Under the pieces are notes generated by a model. It was not told where the DNA came from. It saw nothing but the letters and a program-made list of their open reading frames with translations, and ran no database searches. Positions 62,791-64,000 of a stretch of DNA of 64,000 bases are shown piece after piece (the stretch's first letter is position 1; each line of letters starts with the position of its first letter). A program made the position numbers and the translations under genes. The stretch covers positions 186,001 to 250,000 of the forward strand of contig NZ_JBLZMW010000003.1 in NCBI RefSeq assembly GCF_048553275.1, in the 5' to 3' direction. Source of the stretch: Pacificoceanicola sp048553275. Lineage in GTDB: Bacteria > Pseudomonadota > Alphaproteobacteria > Rhodobacterales > Rhodobacteraceae.

Positions 62791-63915
62791 TCAGAGCCCG
62801 GCCCAGATACTGGACATATGGGTGTCGATGACCTTGAGGTATTCGCCACTGTCGCGCATCTTTTCCAGCCCGGCGTTGAAGGCGGCGATCAACTCGTCCG
62901 CGCGCGGGTTGGATTTGTGAGCGACCACGTGAAGCCCCTCGATGGCCAGCGGGCGGCGCAGCATCAATTCGACGTCGCGCGCCAGCCCCATGTCCTTGAG
63001 CACCACGCGGCCGGTGAATTCGTTCATCGCCACGGCATCGGTGCTGCCATCCATCAGGCGGGTGAAGCATTCCTCCGCGGTCACCGGCTGCTGCAGCCGC
63101 GCGCCCTGGCGGGTCAGGTAGTTCGAGCCGCCCTGGCGGCCACCGGCCTCAAAGCCGAGCGGGCTGCACACGCGCATCCCGGCAAGATCGCTTTCGCCGT
63201 CAAAGGTGACCGGACGGTCCTTGGCCGTGAACAGCACCACCAGCATTTCGAACATCGGTTCGGAGAAGACATAATCGGTGCAGATCGCCCCGGTGTCGCC
63301 GTCGGAGCAATGCGGTTTCTTCCAAGGGAACGCGAGGTCCATCATGCCATCCGACAAGAGCGGATCAAGGTGGGTGGAGCGGTCGTTGATCCAGTAGAAC
63401 TTGTGCTGGCCGGTGGTGTCGTCGGCCACCAAAGCACGGTTCACAAGATCGGTGATCATGCCCGAGCTCATCTGCAGCCGGTTGGTGAAGGGGCGGAAGT
63501 CGTCACCCGCGAGCAGGCGCACATCGACGCCCTGCGCGGCCTCTTCGGCGCTGCGCTGGCGCGCGGCGAGCTGCGCGGCAGCATTGGCGGGTTTGGCGAC
63601 CGGGGTGATGCGCGGCGCGGCGGCCTGCTTGCTGTCGATCACGGTGCCGCCCTTGAGCCCCGTGGGCAGCCCGTCGATGCAGGGCATGCGGTAGGCCTGA
63701 CCGACGCGGATGCTGTCCGGGCTCGGGATCACATCGATATTGTTGCGATAGATCGCCGTCCAGGCACCGACGTCCTTGTAAAGCTTGTCGGCGATCAGCG
63801 AGAGGCTGTCGCCGCGTTGCACGGTGTAGACACCACCGCAGGTTTCCTGTGCCGCGGCCCCGATGGTCGTGGCAGCGACCAAAGCGGATGCGAGCGCGCT
63901 CACGCGTTTCAACAT
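62791..63915 (-). CDS. LysM-type plus SBP_bac_3-type exported protein (first of pair)
   Basis: A 374-residue exported protein. The signal peptide starts at Met 63915 (LKRVSALASALVAATTIGAAA). A clear LysM domain follows (YTVQRGDSLSLIADKLYKD, then IRVGQAYRMP). After an Ala/Gln-rich linker (residues about 100-125) comes an SBP_bac_3-like part: LLAGDDFRPFTNRLQ, MMDLAFPWKKPHC, EMLVVLFTAKDR and FNAGLEKMRDSGEYLKVIDTH. The ATG at 63915 follows AGGGGGA; the frame is open a little further upstream. Downstream paralogue at 61738. Confidence 0.85.
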   Translation of the reverse strand: MLKRVSALASALVAATTIGAAAQETCGGVYTVQRGDSLSLIADKLYKDVGAWTAIYRNNIDVIPSPDSIRVGQAYRMPCIDGLPTGLKGGTVIDSKQAAAPRITPVAKPANAAAQLAARQRSAEEAAQGVDVRLLAGDDFRPFTNRLQMSSGMITDLVNRALVADDTTGQHKFYWINDRSTHLDPLLSDGMMDLAFPWKKPHCSDGDTGAICTDYVFSEPMFEMLVVLFTAKDRPVTFDGESDLAGMRVCSPLGFEAGGRQGGSNYLTRQGARLQQPVTAEECFTRLMDGSTDAVAMNEFTGRVVLKDMGLARDVELMLRRPLAIEGLHVVAHKSNPRADELIAAFNAGLEKMRDSGEYLKVIDTHMSSIWAGL

Positions 63916-64000
63916 TCGGACTATCCCCCTAGATACTGTACACAAAATCTGGCGCATCTAGTGTGTGTTCGTCAACCTTAACGCAAGCCCTAGTGTGATG

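Noticed and set aside
61705..63981. A 758-codon plus-strand open frame opposite the two LysM proteins
   Set aside because: His- and Arg-rich, no signal peptide or domain, whereas the minus strand has two clear exported proteins.

Overview
The window is a GC-rich chromosomal segment from an alphaproteobacterium, almost certainly a marine member of the Rhodobacteraceae (Roseobacter group). Supporting signs are three proteins with VPLPA-type C-terminal sorting signals, a phaZ/phaC/phaP storage locus with PhaR-like operator sites, dispersed CCCCCGGGATATTTTTG intergenic repeats, an isolated form II CoxL-like protein, a DUF1127 protein beside a LysR regulator, and an alphaproteobacterial-type RNase P RNA. 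Genes are dense, on both strands, with few long gaps. No CRISPR array, insertion sequence, prophage or rRNA operon was seen.

Layout. 0-3 kb: tail of a membrane protein, secG, pyrG. 2.8-3.85 kb: a small AT-richer patch with a HARE-HTH/GIY-YIG protein and a tiny membrane protein. 4-6.6 kb: rlmJ, two tandem TerB-like genes and an overlapping PhnD-like binding protein. 6.7-11.6 kb: a polar amino acid ABC transporter (ATPase, binding protein, two permeases), split by a VPLPA-CTERM gene and the remains of a decayed gene. 11.7-14.7 kb: DUF1992, a methyltransferase, an SRAP/YedK-type DNA crosslink protein and a second VPLPA-CTERM protein. 15-21.2 kb: a gamma-glutamyl-polyamine type catabolic cluster (two glutamine synthetase paralogues, a class I amidotransferase, an FAD amine oxidase and a PLP aminotransferase). 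21.5-30.4 kb: uvrD/pcrA, an FMN alpha-hydroxy acid dehydrogenase, a BLUF blue-light sensor, pyruvate carboxylase and a third VPLPA-CTERM protein. 30.5-35.4 kb: rhodanese, phaZ, phaC, phaP, then two identical tRNA-Gly(GCC) genes.

35.5-40.6 kb carries the histidine genes hisB-hisH-hisA-hisF-hisE, interrupted by two minus-strand genes for exported proteins and by a small hypothetical gene coupled to hisF. 40.6-47.7 kb: a zinc metallopeptidase-like protein, a CoA-binding protein, a DUF2235 hydrolase overlapping a CoxL-like molybdoprotein, and an ornithine decarboxylase-family enzyme divergent from an Lrp/AsnC regulator. 47.8-52.2 kb: yciB/ispZ, an EamA transporter, MgtC, ftsY and a lytic transglycosylase. 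52.5-56.5 kb: a YhhN protein coupled to a fused NuoE/NuoF-type diaphorase, and an AlkB-like diiron membrane protein. 56.6-64 kb: LysR/DUF1127, a Bax-inhibitor-1 protein, a cupin, rpmG, rnpB, an alpha/beta hydrolase that has lost its nucleophilic serine, and two tandem LysM plus solute-binding-domain proteins.

The most unusual feature is a non-coding element at three intergenic loci (near 3.9, 41.75 and 52.4 kb). It is a pair of near-palindromic GTAC-centred sites in direct repeat. All four pairs have exactly 21 bp between centres (two helical turns). Two of the loci lie between convergent genes, so a promoter role is not the obvious explanation. Polyamines and amino acids link several other genes (glutamylpolyamine cluster, ornithine decarboxylase with Lrp, polar amino acid ABC transporter), and carbon storage and anaplerosis (pha genes, pyc) form a second theme.
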